Source of the DNA: Metabacillus sp. B2-18
GTDB taxonomy: Bacteria > Bacillota > Bacilli > Bacillales > Bacillaceae
Direction: 5' to 3'
DNA: 64,000 nt
NCBI RefSeq assembly: GCF_021117275.1
Contig: NZ_CP088245.1
Coordinates: forward strand, 1,401,501-1,465,500
Position numbers and translations under genes: made by a program. This document shows positions 36,711 to 46,230 of this stretch, piece by piece. Within the stretch, counting starts at the first letter, position 1, and the number at the start of each line of letters is the position of its first letter. The notes under the pieces are model-generated. The model was not told where the DNA came from. It was given only the letters and a program-made list of their open reading frames with translations, and did no database searches.

Positions 36711-36896
36711 ATACTTTTATGAATGATAGTATTAGAAAAATAAAAGCTTTCACCATTAGGACTTGGTGATAAGGCAAGTTTTTCTAATAAAATAATAAAA
36801 AATTTATTATTGATTAAAGTGTTGAAATGATTGGTATGTATTCGTTTTCTCTATATTTTCTTTGAAAATAGCATGTAACATTGCCTGACGAATTTA

Positions 36897-36925
36897 TTGA
36901 GTATTCAGAAAAAAGTTAATATATT
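36897..36925 (+). promoter_or_regulatory. Sigma-A promoter of the regulator/TRAP operon
   Basis: TTGAGT (36897-36902) and TATATT (36920-36925) are 17 bp apart. The palindromic operator follows directly, at about the start site of transcription. Confidence 0.6.
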
Positions 36926-36935
36926 ATACCTGTAC

Positions 36936-36952
36936 AACTGGTATAACCAGTT
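36936..36952. promoter_or_regulatory. Palindromic GntR/FadR-type operator
   Basis: AACTGGT-ATA-ACCAGTT is a perfect 7-bp inverted repeat with a 3-bp centre, of the TGGT..ACCA kind bound by FadR-subfamily GntR regulators. It lies 27 bp before the regulator gene and just downstream of the -10 box, so autorepression that also governs the downstream operon is likely. Confidence 0.8.
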
Positions 36953-36978
36953 AAGGGTGACAGGGGAGAGAAAAATTA

Positions 36979-37680
36979 GTGAGTAATTTATTGTACATGG
37001 ATATCGTTTCAGATATTGAAGAAAAAATTTCAAAAGGGGTACTAAAAGATGGTAATAAATTACCTTCAGAGAGGGAACTTTCAATTCAATTTAAAGTAAG
37101 TAGAACTGTTGTAAGGGAGGCGATAAATGTATTAAGAGAGAAAGGATATGTTGATGTACAAATGGGAAGAGGGGCTTTTATTACAAAACCAAATGGGACT
37201 ATAGTGACAGACTCATTACAGAGAGTGATTAACAGTACAAATTCAAAAATGACAGATATTCTAGAAGTAAGAGAAGAGTTAGAATTAGCTATTATCAAAA
37301 AGGCTGTATCAAAAGCAACTAAGTCAAATATAGACTCTCTTAAGAAGATCTTTGCCAAGATGGAAATGAAAAAATTTAATATCAATGAATTTATTGAAGA
37401 AGATACAAATTTCCATATGGAATTAGCCAAGACTACCCAAAATAATATTTTTTATGTTTTGACTAGTTCCTTTCTTGATCTAACAGACAAAGCACTTTTT
37501 CAAGTAACAAAATATACACCTTTTAGTGTACATGAAGCACAAAAACAACACTGGGATATTATACAAGCAATTGAAATGAGGGATGAAGTATTAGCAGTTA
37601 AAACAATATTGAATCATACCCAAATGATCCGTGATGAAATAAAAATGCTTCAAGATCAAAAAGTATTTTTAGATGAGTGA
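36979..37680 (+). CDS. GntR-family transcriptional regulator, FadR/FCD subfamily
   Basis: The 233-residue protein has an N-terminal winged helix (about 5-70) with KLPSERELSIQFKVSRTVVREAINVLREKGYVDVQMGRGAF, the GntR signature. The C-terminal FCD effector domain (about 90-220) includes VREELELAIIKKA, EDTNFHMELAKTT and the metal-binding histidine near TILNHTQMI. The start is GTG behind GGGGAGAG. It heads a run of eight tightly spaced genes to 46220 and probably represses them through the palindrome at 36936 until the pathway substrate appears. Confidence 0.88.
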   Translation: MSNLLYMDIVSDIEEKISKGVLKDGNKLPSERELSIQFKVSRTVVREAINVLREKGYVDVQMGRGAFITKPNGTIVTDSLQRVINSTNSKMTDILEVREELELAIIKKAVSKATKSNIDSLKKIFAKMEMKKFNINEFIEEDTNFHMELAKTTQNNIFYVLTSSFLDLTDKALFQVTKYTPFSVHEAQKQHWDIIQAIEMRDEVLAVKTILNHTQMIRDEIKMLQDQKVFLDE

Positions 37681-37698
37681 ATTAGTTTGGAGGGCTAT

Positions 37699-39360
37699 AT
37701 GAGTATTGATGCAAAGATGTGTTCCTTTTATGATACTGTTCAGAAATGGACTAGCGAATTAGTGGCTATTAAAAGCGTAAATGGTACTACAGGTGAAGTA
37801 GATATTTTGGATAAAGTTGAAAGTTTGTTGAGATCGTTTCATTATTTTAGTGAGAGGCCTTGTATGGTGTGGACTAAAGTAATGAAAGAAGACCCAATTG
37901 GGAGAAAAAATTTGTTTGCACTAGTCTCAGGTGAAAAAGGACCTTCTAACAAAGTGGTTCTAATACATGGTCATACAGATACTGTTTCAACAGAAGATTA
38001 TGGAGAGTTGGAGGATTTCGCAACAAAACCTGAAGAACTAATGAGAAAATTTCAACAACTTGAATTGTCACCCGATGTAAAAGAGGATTTAGAATCGGGA
38101 GAATGGTATTTTGGGAGAGGTACTGTTGATATGAAAAGTGGAGTTGCCTCACACTTATGTGTACTAAAATACTTATCTGAAAATCCTGAGACATTTGCAG
38201 GGCATATATTGTTTATGGCAAATCCTATTGAAGAAACTACTCATGGTGGAATTATGGACGCTTTAAGTGAATTACAACGTTTAAAAACAGAAAATAATTT
38301 TGAATATGTTACAGCTATAAATGCAGACTTTGTTGGTCCACTTTATCCTGGAGATACTACTAGATATATTTATTTAGGAGCAGTTGGTAAATTATTACCC
38401 TCATTTTATATTAAAGGAAAAGAAACTCATGTAGGTCAACCATTTGAAGGTTTTGATCCAAATCTAGTTGCTTCAAAATTGGTAGAAAAAATCAATTTAA
38501 ACATGTCTCTGGTAGATGAAGCTGAAGGTGAATATACACTACCACCGGTTGCTTTAAAAATGGAGGATTTAAAGAATACTTATAATGTGCAAACACCTAT
38601 TTCTTCCTTCGTTTATTTTAATTATTTTGTTCATAAAAGGACACCAGATGAAGTAATGATACAATTGCAGACAGTTGCAACAGAGGCATTTAATGAAGTA
38701 ATTGATTACTTAAATGAACAATATAGCTACTATTCTCGTAAAAATAGTAGGCAATCGGAGAATCTCCCTTGGACTACAAGAGTAATGACTTATGAGCAGT
38801 TAATGACAAAATTACTAAGTGAAAAAGGAGAAGTTGTAAAAGAGAGAATACAGGAAATCTTAGTTAATAATCGTGATAATGATTTAAGAATAATCACACG
38901 TCAAATCGTTAGTGAATTGTTAAAAATGGATAATGATCAATCACCGGTAATTGTTATTTTTTTCAGTCCGCCATATGTGCCACATAATTTAGTAAAAGAG
39001 CAAAGCAAGATAGAGAGAAATTTGAAGAAGGTACTTATTAATACCTTGAATGATTTAGAAGTTCAGACAGGACATCATTTTGAAGTTAAGAAGTTTTTTC
39101 CGTCTTTAACAGACAGCAGCTATCTTTCAATGGATGATAGTAAAGAAGCCATTAATTACTTAAAATGCAATTTTCCAGAAATGGATACTCTTTATCCTGT
39201 ACCTGATGACACAATAAGAGATCTGAATATTCCGTCTATTAATGTTGGAACATGGGGGAAGGATGCGCACAAGATGACAGAAAGAGTATATAAACCATAT
39301 ACCTTTCAGGTGTTGCCGGAGTTAACAAAAAATTTAACACTTAATCTTTTAAGTGAATAA
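37699..39360 (+). CDS. M20-family zinc hydrolase, RocB-like
   Basis: This 553-residue protein starts at the ATG at 37699 behind GGAGGG. VLIHGHTDTVS, YFGRGTVDMKSGVASH and ANPIEETTHGG supply the zinc ligands and catalytic glutamates of the M20 fold. The length, well above the usual 400-450 residues, and the overall pattern match RocB, an arginine-utilisation protein of unknown exact reaction. In this cluster it may cleave an amide or peptide bond of the imported compound. Confidence 0.82.
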   Translation: MSIDAKMCSFYDTVQKWTSELVAIKSVNGTTGEVDILDKVESLLRSFHYFSERPCMVWTKVMKEDPIGRKNLFALVSGEKGPSNKVVLIHGHTDTVSTEDYGELEDFATKPEELMRKFQQLELSPDVKEDLESGEWYFGRGTVDMKSGVASHLCVLKYLSENPETFAGHILFMANPIEETTHGGIMDALSELQRLKTENNFEYVTAINADFVGPLYPGDTTRYIYLGAVGKLLPSFYIKGKETHVGQPFEGFDPNLVASKLVEKINLNMSLVDEAEGEYTLPPVALKMEDLKNTYNVQTPISSFVYFNYFVHKRTPDEVMIQLQTVATEAFNEVIDYLNEQYSYYSRKNSRQSENLPWTTRVMTYEQLMTKLLSEKGEVVKERIQEILVNNRDNDLRIITRQIVSELLKMDNDQSPVIVIFFSPPYVPHNLVKEQSKIERNLKKVLINTLNDLEVQTGHHFEVKKFFPSLTDSSYLSMDDSKEAINYLKCNFPEMDTLYPVPDDTIRDLNIPSINVGTWGKDAHKMTERVYKPYTFQVLPELTKNLTLNLLSE

Positions 39361-39373
39361 AGCGGAGGATTAT

Positions 39374-40321
39374 ATGATAGTAGTTACGATTGATGAATTG
39401 TCGGCCCCACATGTACATACTATCAGAAATCTTGACTTATCAATGGAAATCTTTTTTGAATCAGATCTATTAAATACAGATATCCCACTTGACCAAGTAA
39501 AGGTTTTGTTAACTTATGGTTTTGATATAACAGAAGAATTATTGGATAAAATGAGTTCACTAAAATGGGTTCAAGTGTTTCAAACAGGTGTAGAACATGT
39601 TCCTATTTCTGAACTAGAAAAACGTAATATTACGTTGACAAATGTGAGAGGAATATATGGAGATTCTATTTCTGAATATGTCATGGGGATTATTTTGTAC
39701 CATGTCAGAAATTTTTCTAGTTTTATAGAAAACAAAAAGAAGCATATATGGGATCGTCAGTTACTACCAGATGAGGTGAACAATAAAACAATTTCCATTT
39801 TAGGTGCAGGGATAATTGGCAGAGAAGTTGCCAAAAAAGCAAAAGCCTTTGGAATGAATGTGCTAGGTGTAAACACATCTGGTAGAAGCCAACCGAACTT
39901 TGATGAAATGTTTTCTTTAAAAGATATGGACTCTGCTATATGTCGAGCTGATTATATAGTTGCACTATTGCCAGTGACAAGTGAAACCTACCAGTGCATA
40001 GGTAGTAAGCAGTTTTCGAAAATGAAACAGTCTGCTTATTTTATAAATGTAGGAAGAGGTGAGCTGGTTGATGAAAATGCATTAATAAAAAGTCTAATTA
40101 ATAATGAAATAAGTGGAGCAGCACTAGATGTATTTCAACAAGAGCCTCTACCAAAGCATCATCCACTGTGGGAAGTTGAAAACTTAATTATTACCCCGCA
40201 TTTATCAGGGAAAACCATTTATTTCTATGACCGATGTATAAAAATCTTTTCACATAATTTGCATCTTTTTAAGAGTAAGAAAGAATTACTCTATTCTATA
40301 GATGTTAATAAGGGATATTAA
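39374..40321 (+). CDS. D-2-hydroxyacid dehydrogenase
   Basis: The 315-residue protein starts at the ATG at 39374 behind CGGAGGA. The NAD-binding motif is ILGAGIIGREVAKKAKAFG, and the catalytic set lies in order: Arg in NVGRGELVDE, Glu in DVFQQEP and His in TPHLSGK. It would reduce or oxidise a 2-keto/2-hydroxy acid in the cytoplasm. The preceding hydrolase ORF ends 13 bp upstream, indicating cotranscription. Confidence 0.88.
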   Translation: MIVVTIDELSAPHVHTIRNLDLSMEIFFESDLLNTDIPLDQVKVLLTYGFDITEELLDKMSSLKWVQVFQTGVEHVPISELEKRNITLTNVRGIYGDSISEYVMGIILYHVRNFSSFIENKKKHIWDRQLLPDEVNNKTISILGAGIIGREVAKKAKAFGMNVLGVNTSGRSQPNFDEMFSLKDMDSAICRADYIVALLPVTSETYQCIGSKQFSKMKQSAYFINVGRGELVDENALIKSLINNEISGAALDVFQQEPLPKHHPLWEVENLIITPHLSGKTIYFYDRCIKIFSHNLHLFKSKKELLYSIDVNKGY

Positions 40322-40341
40322 AAAATTATGGGGGTTTTGAA

Positions 40342-41391
40342 ATGAGAAAACAATCACAATTTAAGTTGTACATTGTCGGTTTCGTGGTTCTATGTTTAGG
40401 AATGCTAGCAGCTTGCTCGAGTGATAGCACAAGTGGTGAATCATCTAGTGGAGAAAGTTCTTCATCCGAAGAAACAATACAGTTAAGACTTTCTCATGTT
40501 GTTGCAGAAGACCATGCTTCTAATCTAGCTTTACTAGAGTTTGAAAAGGCAATTGAAGCAAAAACAGATGGAAGAATTGATGTTGAAATCTTTCCGAATG
40601 GCCAGCTATACGGGTCAGATCGAGAAGCGGTCGAAGCTGTTCAATTAGGAAATATTGAAATGACGACAATCGCTACTCCAACATTATCTTCTTTTAGTAG
40701 TAAGTTTATGGTTATTGATTTACCTTTTATCTTTAAATCGGATGAAGCAGCCCATAATGCCATGGATGGTGAATTAGGGCAAACACTTAACGATGAACTT
40801 CCTGCAATTAATTTAGTTGGATTAGGCTATGGTGAAAATGGTTTTAGACATTTAGTTAATAACAAACGACAAATTGAAACACCTGAAGATCTAGATGGAT
40901 TAAAGATGAGAGTAATGGAAAACAAACTATACCAGGATACTTTTAATTTGTTAGGAGCAAATGCGTCACCGTTAGCTTTCGGTGAATTATACTCAGCTTT
41001 ACAGCAAGGGACATATGATGCTATGGATAATCCAATTTCATTAATATACGCTTCGAAATTTTATGAAGTTCAAGATTATCTAACATTAAGTGGTCATGTG
41101 TATGCTCCTGTTATCACTGTCATGAACAAAGAGGTATTAGAGGGAATGCCGGAGGATTTACAAACCATTCTTTTGGAAGAAGCTAAGAAAATGTCACAGA
41201 ATCAGCGTGAAATCACACATCAACAAGATGAAGAAATGCTAGAAAAATTAAAGGAACAAGGTATGAAAGTAAATGAGCTAACAGACGAACAAAAAGATAC
41301 CTTCGTTAAAAACGTACAGCCAATCTATGAGGAATACGTTGACGAAATTGGTCAGGATTTAATTGATTTGGCAAAAAGCTACAATGAGTAA
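40342..41391 (+). CDS. dctP: TRAP transporter solute-binding protein DctP
   Basis: This 349-residue lipoprotein has a signal peptide ending LAAC (Cys25), then a Ser/Glu-rich linker and the DctP fold. RLSHVVAEDHASNLALLEF, FPNGQLYGSDREAVEAVQLG and GLKMRVMENKLYQDTFNLLGANASP are family blocks; Arg in the last usually salt-bridges a carboxylate ligand, so the substrate is probably an organic acid or amino acid. It works with the DctQ and DctM genes that follow. A long hairpin separates it from dctQ. Confidence 0.92.
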   Translation: MRKQSQFKLYIVGFVVLCLGMLAACSSDSTSGESSSGESSSSEETIQLRLSHVVAEDHASNLALLEFEKAIEAKTDGRIDVEIFPNGQLYGSDREAVEAVQLGNIEMTTIATPTLSSFSSKFMVIDLPFIFKSDEAAHNAMDGELGQTLNDELPAINLVGLGYGENGFRHLVNNKRQIETPEDLDGLKMRVMENKLYQDTFNLLGANASPLAFGELYSALQQGTYDAMDNPISLIYASKFYEVQDYLTLSGHVYAPVITVMNKEVLEGMPEDLQTILLEEAKKMSQNQREITHQQDEEMLEKLKEQGMKVNELTDEQKDTFVKNVQPIYEEYVDEIGQDLIDLAKSYNE

Positions 41392-41407
41392 ATAAAAAAT
41401 GATCATG

Positions 41408-41453
41408 ACATATGTCTTTATTCTAGGAGAGGTTAGAGAATAAAGACATATGT
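41408..41453 (+). promoter_or_regulatory. Perfect 17-bp stem-loop between dctP and dctQ
   Basis: ACATATGTCTTTATTCT (41408-41424) is exactly complementary to AGAATAAAGACATATGT (41437-41453) across a 12-nt loop. No T-run follows, so it is unlikely to be an intrinsic terminator; it more likely protects the 3' end of the dctP message and lowers dctQM expression relative to the binding protein. Confidence 0.75.
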
Positions 41454-41470
41454 TCAACTGGAGGAGATCC

Positions 41471-41953
41471 ATGAACATAAAAAAACTTATCAATGAAAAG
41501 ATAGAAGAATGGTTACTTGTCGCAGCTTTTTTGTTTATGGTTACTCTAGTGTTTGTCCAAGTAATTTTTAGATATGTTATTAATGATTCCTTGGGGTGGA
41601 GTGAAGAATTATCAAGATATATTCTTATTTGGATTGCTTGGATTAGTGCTAGCTATGCTGTAAGAAAAAATGAGCATATAAGAATTGAATTTATCAAGAA
41701 CCTTTTTAAAGGCATTGGGAAAAAGGTTATAGAAATGCTTGTTCTGATTTTATGGTTTCTAATGGCATTGTTTTTAGCAATAGAAGGTACACAATTAGCT
41801 ATGCAAATTAAGATTACAAACCAAGTTAGCCCATCGATGGGGGTGCCAATGTGGATGTTATATTTAGCAACTCCTGTTGGAGGAACTCTGATGTGTATTA
41901 GACTCATTCAACAAGCATTCTTAATTTTCAAAACAGAGCAAAAGCCGAACTAG
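41471..41953 (+). CDS. dctQ: TRAP transporter small permease DctQ
   Basis: The 160-residue protein starts at the ATG at 41471 behind GGAGGAG. It has four hydrophobic segments and the DctQ signature region IFRYVINDSLGWSEELSRYILIWIAW (about residues 33-58). It forms the membrane complex with DctM. Confidence 0.9.
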   Translation: MNIKKLINEKIEEWLLVAAFLFMVTLVFVQVIFRYVINDSLGWSEELSRYILIWIAWISASYAVRKNEHIRIEFIKNLFKGIGKKVIEMLVLILWFLMALFLAIEGTQLAMQIKITNQVSPSMGVPMWMLYLATPVGGTLMCIRLIQQAFLIFKTEQKPN

Positions 41954-41964
41954 GAGGTGTTAAC

Positions 41965-43260
41965 TTGACGATTGCAATTCTTTTTGGAAGTCTATTTCTC
42001 TTTTGTTTATTAAGTGTCCCAATAGGTATAGCAATAGGGTTATCGACACTTACTACCATTATATTTGCAAGTGATAATATCCAATTATCGACTATTGCCC
42101 AAAAAGCCTTTACTTCGTTAGATTCATTTCCAATTATGGCTATTCCATTTTTTATGTTAGCAGGCATATTAATGGGGAAAGGAGGAGTGTCTAAACGTTT
42201 ACTAGATTTCGCTAATTCACTTGTTGGATTTCTCGTAGGCGGACTGGCAATGGTAACTGTGTTAACGTGTATGTTTTTTGCTGCAATATCAGGATCGGGG
42301 CCTGCGACAGTTGCTGCAATCGGATCGTTTATGATTCCTGCAATGAAAGAGAAAAACTATGGGCTTGGTTTTGCTTCGGCAATAACAGCAACTGCAGGTT
42401 CAATCGGGGTAATTATACCACCTAGTATTCCATTTATTCTCTTCGGAGTTATAGGTAGCGTATCAATCGGCGGATTGTTCATGGCAGGTATCATTCCAGG
42501 AATTCTAATTGGTGTTGTCTTAATGGTGATGTCTTACTTCATCGTAAAGGGTAAGAATTTAAACACTGAAGGAATTGAAAACAGAAAAATTAGTTTAAAA
42601 GAAGTGGGGAAAACATTCTATGAAGCGAAGTGGGCACTTCTAACACCAATCATTATATTAGGTGGAATTTATGGAAGTATATTTACCCCTACTGAAGCCG
42701 CAGTAGTTACCATTTTTTATGCACTTTTGATAGGAAGCTTTGTTCATAAAGAACTAAGGTGGAAGGAAATATACGATGCTGTTGTTGAGACAATCACTAT
42801 TACAGGTACCACGCTTTATATGATTGGTTTATCCATTGCTTTTGCATATTTATTAACAGTAGAGCAAATTCCATCTACTATAGCAAACTTTATTACAACA
42901 ACATCAGACAACCCAATTATTATCTTGTTAATGATAAATATATTTTTGCTTATTGTAGGTGCATTTATTGATACAATTGCAGCTCTTGTTATTTTAACAC
43001 CAATATTACTTCCCGTAGCTACGCAGATTGGAATCGATCCCATTCATTTTGGGGTGATAATGGTGACAAACTTGGCAATAGGTTTTATTACACCACCAAT
43101 AGGAGTGAACTTATTTGTCGCTTCTGGAATAGGGAAAGCACCTATGGAAAGCATTATTAAATCAATTATTCCTCTATTCTTAGCAATGGTTTTTAGTCTC
43201 CTAATTATAAGTTTTTTGCCAAGTTTATCAATGTTTTTACCAAATCTTTTAAACAAGTAG
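41965..43260 (+). CDS. dctM: TRAP transporter large permease DctM
   Basis: This 431-residue, roughly 12-segment membrane protein carries DctM blocks: FPIMAIPFFMLAGILMGKGG, AAISGSGPATVAAIGSFMIP, TATAGSIGVIIPPSIPFILFG and the C-terminal GFITPPIGVNLFVASGI. It is the sodium-driven channel subunit. The start is TTG behind a strong AGGAGGTG, 11 bp after dctQ. Confidence 0.93.
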   Translation: MTIAILFGSLFLFCLLSVPIGIAIGLSTLTTIIFASDNIQLSTIAQKAFTSLDSFPIMAIPFFMLAGILMGKGGVSKRLLDFANSLVGFLVGGLAMVTVLTCMFFAAISGSGPATVAAIGSFMIPAMKEKNYGLGFASAITATAGSIGVIIPPSIPFILFGVIGSVSIGGLFMAGIIPGILIGVVLMVMSYFIVKGKNLNTEGIENRKISLKEVGKTFYEAKWALLTPIIILGGIYGSIFTPTEAAVVTIFYALLIGSFVHKELRWKEIYDAVVETITITGTTLYMIGLSIAFAYLLTVEQIPSTIANFITTTSDNPIIILLMINIFLLIVGAFIDTIAALVILTPILLPVATQIGIDPIHFGVIMVTNLAIGFITPPIGVNLFVASGIGKAPMESIIKSIIPLFLAMVFSLLIISFLPSLSMFLPNLLNK

Positions 43261-43278
43261 ATATATTGGAGGAATAAA

Positions 43279-44898
43279 ATGTTTGCAGATCTGGTTTTAT
43301 ATAATGGTGAAATCGTAACTATGGATAAGGACCAAAGTATTTATAGATTCATAGCGATTAAAAATGATCACATTATGTTACTTGGAACCAATGAATCCAT
43401 TAAAGGTTTGATTGGACCAAAAACAAAAGTGATTGATTTAGAAGGGAAAACGGTTATTCCGGGCTTTATTGATGCCCATCAACACTTATTTATTAGTGGA
43501 TTTAATTTAGTCTATGTGCATTGTAATCAAACATCTATTAAGGAAATGGTGGATGTTATTCAAGAAAAGGCAAACGTCTCTAAACCTGATGATTGGATTA
43601 TTGGCTGGGGCTATGATGAAGCAAATCTCATAGATGAGAGACATCCTGATCAATATGATTTTGAAGATATTGAAAATCCGATCTTTTTAAACAGGTATTG
43701 TGCACATGCTGCTGTTGTGAATAGAACAGTTTTAGAACTAGCTGGAATTGATGAACACACAACAGTTAAAAATGGAGAAATTGTCAGAGATGCAAATGGG
43801 CAGGCTACTGGATTATTAAAAGAACAAGCGGTGGATATAGTAAGAAAAATAATGCCACCTTATACAAAAGAACAAATGAAAGAAGCTATTAAACTAGTTT
43901 CTGAACACAATGTTGCAAGAGGAATTACTTCGGTACATGAAGCTGGAATGGGTTTCTTTTATAACTTACTAGATGAATTTCATGTTTTACATGAAATGGT
44001 ACAAGAACAAAGAATTCCTTTAAGAATATATGCAATGATACTAGATAAATATATTAATGATGCGAAAGATCTAAATTTACTCTCACAAGAAAGTTATCCA
44101 AACTTAAGGGTCGGTACAATAAAAATGTTCGCAGATGGAACGATAAGTGGAAAAACTGCTGCCATATCCCAAGATTACAAAAATTCACCTGGTAATAAAG
44201 GAATGCTGATGTACAGTGATGAAGAACTAAAATCAAAAGTTTTGGACGCTCATCAATTGGGGTTTCAAATTGCCATTCATGCGATTGGAGATAAGGCGAT
44301 AGAACAAGTTTTAGACGCTTATGAAGCGGCACTAAAAAAGTACCCAAGAAAAGATCATCGACACAGGATTGAGCATGCGATGGTCACCAACAATAAATTA
44401 TTGGAAAGGATGAAGAAACTAGAAATTATTCCGGTTCCACAGCCAACTTTAGTGCATCAAGCTGGTGATGTTTACTTAGAAAACCTAGATTCATCTATGA
44501 TTCCTTATGTTTTTGCAAATAAAAAATACTTGAACTATGGCCTTGCACCGGCAGGAAGTTCTGACTTTCCAATTACACCATCTTCTCCGCTTTTAGGCAT
44601 TTATGCAGCGATGTGTAGAGAAACTGCAAAAGGGGAAATTTTCTCATCTGAAAATAGAATTAATCTCTATGAGGCATTAAAAATGTACACAATAAATGCC
44701 GCAAAAGCTTCTTTTGAAGAAAATGTAAAAGGATCATTAGAAATAGGGAAATTAGGAGATTTAACTGTTCTTCCATCTAAATTTTTGGAATTTTCTGCTT
44801 ATGAAGTTAGAGAAACGAAAGTTGAAATGACCATCATAGGTGGAAGGGTTGTTTATCATAATAAATTTTCAACATTACTAAAGGAGGAAATATTATGA
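43279..44898 (+). CDS. Amidohydrolase, YtcJ-like
   Basis: The 539-residue protein is a metal-dependent amidohydrolase: His67 and His69 in GFIDAHQHLF, then AIHAIGDKA, HRIEHAMV and GSSDFPITPSSP supply the later histidines and the aspartate. The N- and C-terminal beta-sandwich segments (VLYNGEIVTMD and LGDLTVLP..VEMTIIGGRVV) are present. Members of the YtcJ group hydrolyse N-acyl or N-formyl amines. Here it would release the free amine for the aminotransferase, whose start overlaps this gene's stop (ATGA). Confidence 0.87.
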   Translation: MFADLVLYNGEIVTMDKDQSIYRFIAIKNDHIMLLGTNESIKGLIGPKTKVIDLEGKTVIPGFIDAHQHLFISGFNLVYVHCNQTSIKEMVDVIQEKANVSKPDDWIIGWGYDEANLIDERHPDQYDFEDIENPIFLNRYCAHAAVVNRTVLELAGIDEHTTVKNGEIVRDANGQATGLLKEQAVDIVRKIMPPYTKEQMKEAIKLVSEHNVARGITSVHEAGMGFFYNLLDEFHVLHEMVQEQRIPLRIYAMILDKYINDAKDLNLLSQESYPNLRVGTIKMFADGTISGKTAAISQDYKNSPGNKGMLMYSDEELKSKVLDAHQLGFQIAIHAIGDKAIEQVLDAYEAALKKYPRKDHRHRIEHAMVTNNKLLERMKKLEIIPVPQPTLVHQAGDVYLENLDSSMIPYVFANKKYLNYGLAPAGSSDFPITPSSPLLGIYAAMCRETAKGEIFSSENRINLYEALKMYTINAAKASFEENVKGSLEIGKLGDLTVLPSKFLEFSAYEVRETKVEMTIIGGRVVYHNKFSTLLKEEIL

Positions 44899-46220
44899 AA
44901 AATGAATTAAAACAAAGACTTGTGGAGTTAGATAAAAAGCATTTTCTGCATCCAACATCATCTGTAAAACAACAACAGGAAAACGGTCCAGCTTTTATCT
45001 TTGAAGAAGGTTATGGAATCTATTTGAAAGATATTGAGGGTAAGGAATATATAGAAGGAATGTCTTCCTTATGGAATGTTGCAATAGGTTATGGAAGAAA
45101 AGAATTGGGTGAAGTAGCTATGGAGCAGATAAACAAATTGAGTTTTAGTTCAGCCTTCTCTACATTTAGTCATGAGCCAGCAATTCGACTTGCTGAGAAG
45201 CTTGCACATTTAGCACCTGGAGATTTAAATACGGTATTTTTTACATCTGGGGGATCGGAGGCAAATGATTCAGCGTTTAAGTTAGCTCGGTATTATTGGA
45301 TTTTAAAAGGAGAACCAAACCGTAAGAAAATCATTTCAAGAAAAAAAGCTTATCATGGTGTAGCGACAGGTGCAACGAGTGCAACAGGTATACCAGAGTT
45401 TCATCGAGTGACGAATTCTCTTGCTCCAGATTTCGTCTATGCAGAACCAATGTCAGCAGAATCGCTTAGAGAAGTTATTGAAGAAGAGGGTCCAAGAACA
45501 GTTGCAGCGTTTATTGCAGAACCGGTTATGGGAGCAGGAGGCCTATTTGTCCCTACTGAAGATTATTTCAAAGAGGTACGAAGCATTTGTGATGAATATG
45601 GAATATTATTTATTGCAGATGAGGTCATTACTGGGTTTGGTCGAACTGGAAAAATGTTTGCATTGGAAAATTGGGATGTTGTTCCAGATATGATGAGTTT
45701 TGCAAAAGGTGTAACAAGTGGTTATTTTCCACTTGGGGGTGTGATGATTTCAGAAAAAATCTTTGATGTTCTAAAAGAGAAATCAACAGGCACTTTGTTT
45801 CATGGATTTACTTATAGTGGTCACCCTGTAGCTTGTCAGGTTGGGTTGAAAAATTTAGAAATAATGGAGAAAGAGGGGATTGTTGAGAATTGCAAAGAAA
45901 TGGAAGGGGTGTTTATGGAAGGTTTTAAACGATTAGAAGATGAATTCGAACAAGTGGGAGATACACGTATTATTGGATTATTAGGGGGATTTGAATTCTA
46001 TTCAAATCGTGATACAAAAGAGCGGTTTACAGAAAAGGTTGCTCCAAGGGTAATGGCTGAAGCTGCTGAACGTGGTTTAATATGCAGATGTGTTATATAT
46101 AACGATAGCGACACATTGGTTATAGCACCTCCGCTAATCATCACAAAACCAGAAGTTGAGAAAATCATTAGTATATTAAAGGAATCTATTGCGGCGGTAG
46201 TGAACAAAGCTCTAGTCTGA
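44895..46220 (+). CDS. Class III aminotransferase (omega-amino acid type)
   Basis: This 441-residue PLP enzyme has FFTSGGSEANDSAFKLARYYW, LFIADEVITGFGRTGKMF (Asp242) and the Schiff-base lysine Lys271 in MSFAKGVTSGYFPLGG. The start MSSLWNVAIGYGRKELGEVA resembles beta-alanine/omega-amino acid:pyruvate aminotransferases. It would convert an amine to a semialdehyde, matching the aldehyde dehydrogenase at 35198. It is translationally coupled to the amidohydrolase and followed by the right 83-bp repeat. Confidence 0.87.
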   Translation: MKNELKQRLVELDKKHFLHPTSSVKQQQENGPAFIFEEGYGIYLKDIEGKEYIEGMSSLWNVAIGYGRKELGEVAMEQINKLSFSSAFSTFSHEPAIRLAEKLAHLAPGDLNTVFFTSGGSEANDSAFKLARYYWILKGEPNRKKIISRKKAYHGVATGATSATGIPEFHRVTNSLAPDFVYAEPMSAESLREVIEEEGPRTVAAFIAEPVMGAGGLFVPTEDYFKEVRSICDEYGILFIADEVITGFGRTGKMFALENWDVVPDMMSFAKGVTSGYFPLGGVMISEKIFDVLKEKSTGTLFHGFTYSGHPVACQVGLKNLEIMEKEGIVENCKEMEGVFMEGFKRLEDEFEQVGDTRIIGLLGGFEFYSNRDTKERFTEKVAPRVMAEAAERGLICRCVIYNDSDTLVIAPPLIITKPEVEKIISILKESIAAVVNKALV

Positions 46221-46230
46221 CAAATGACAA

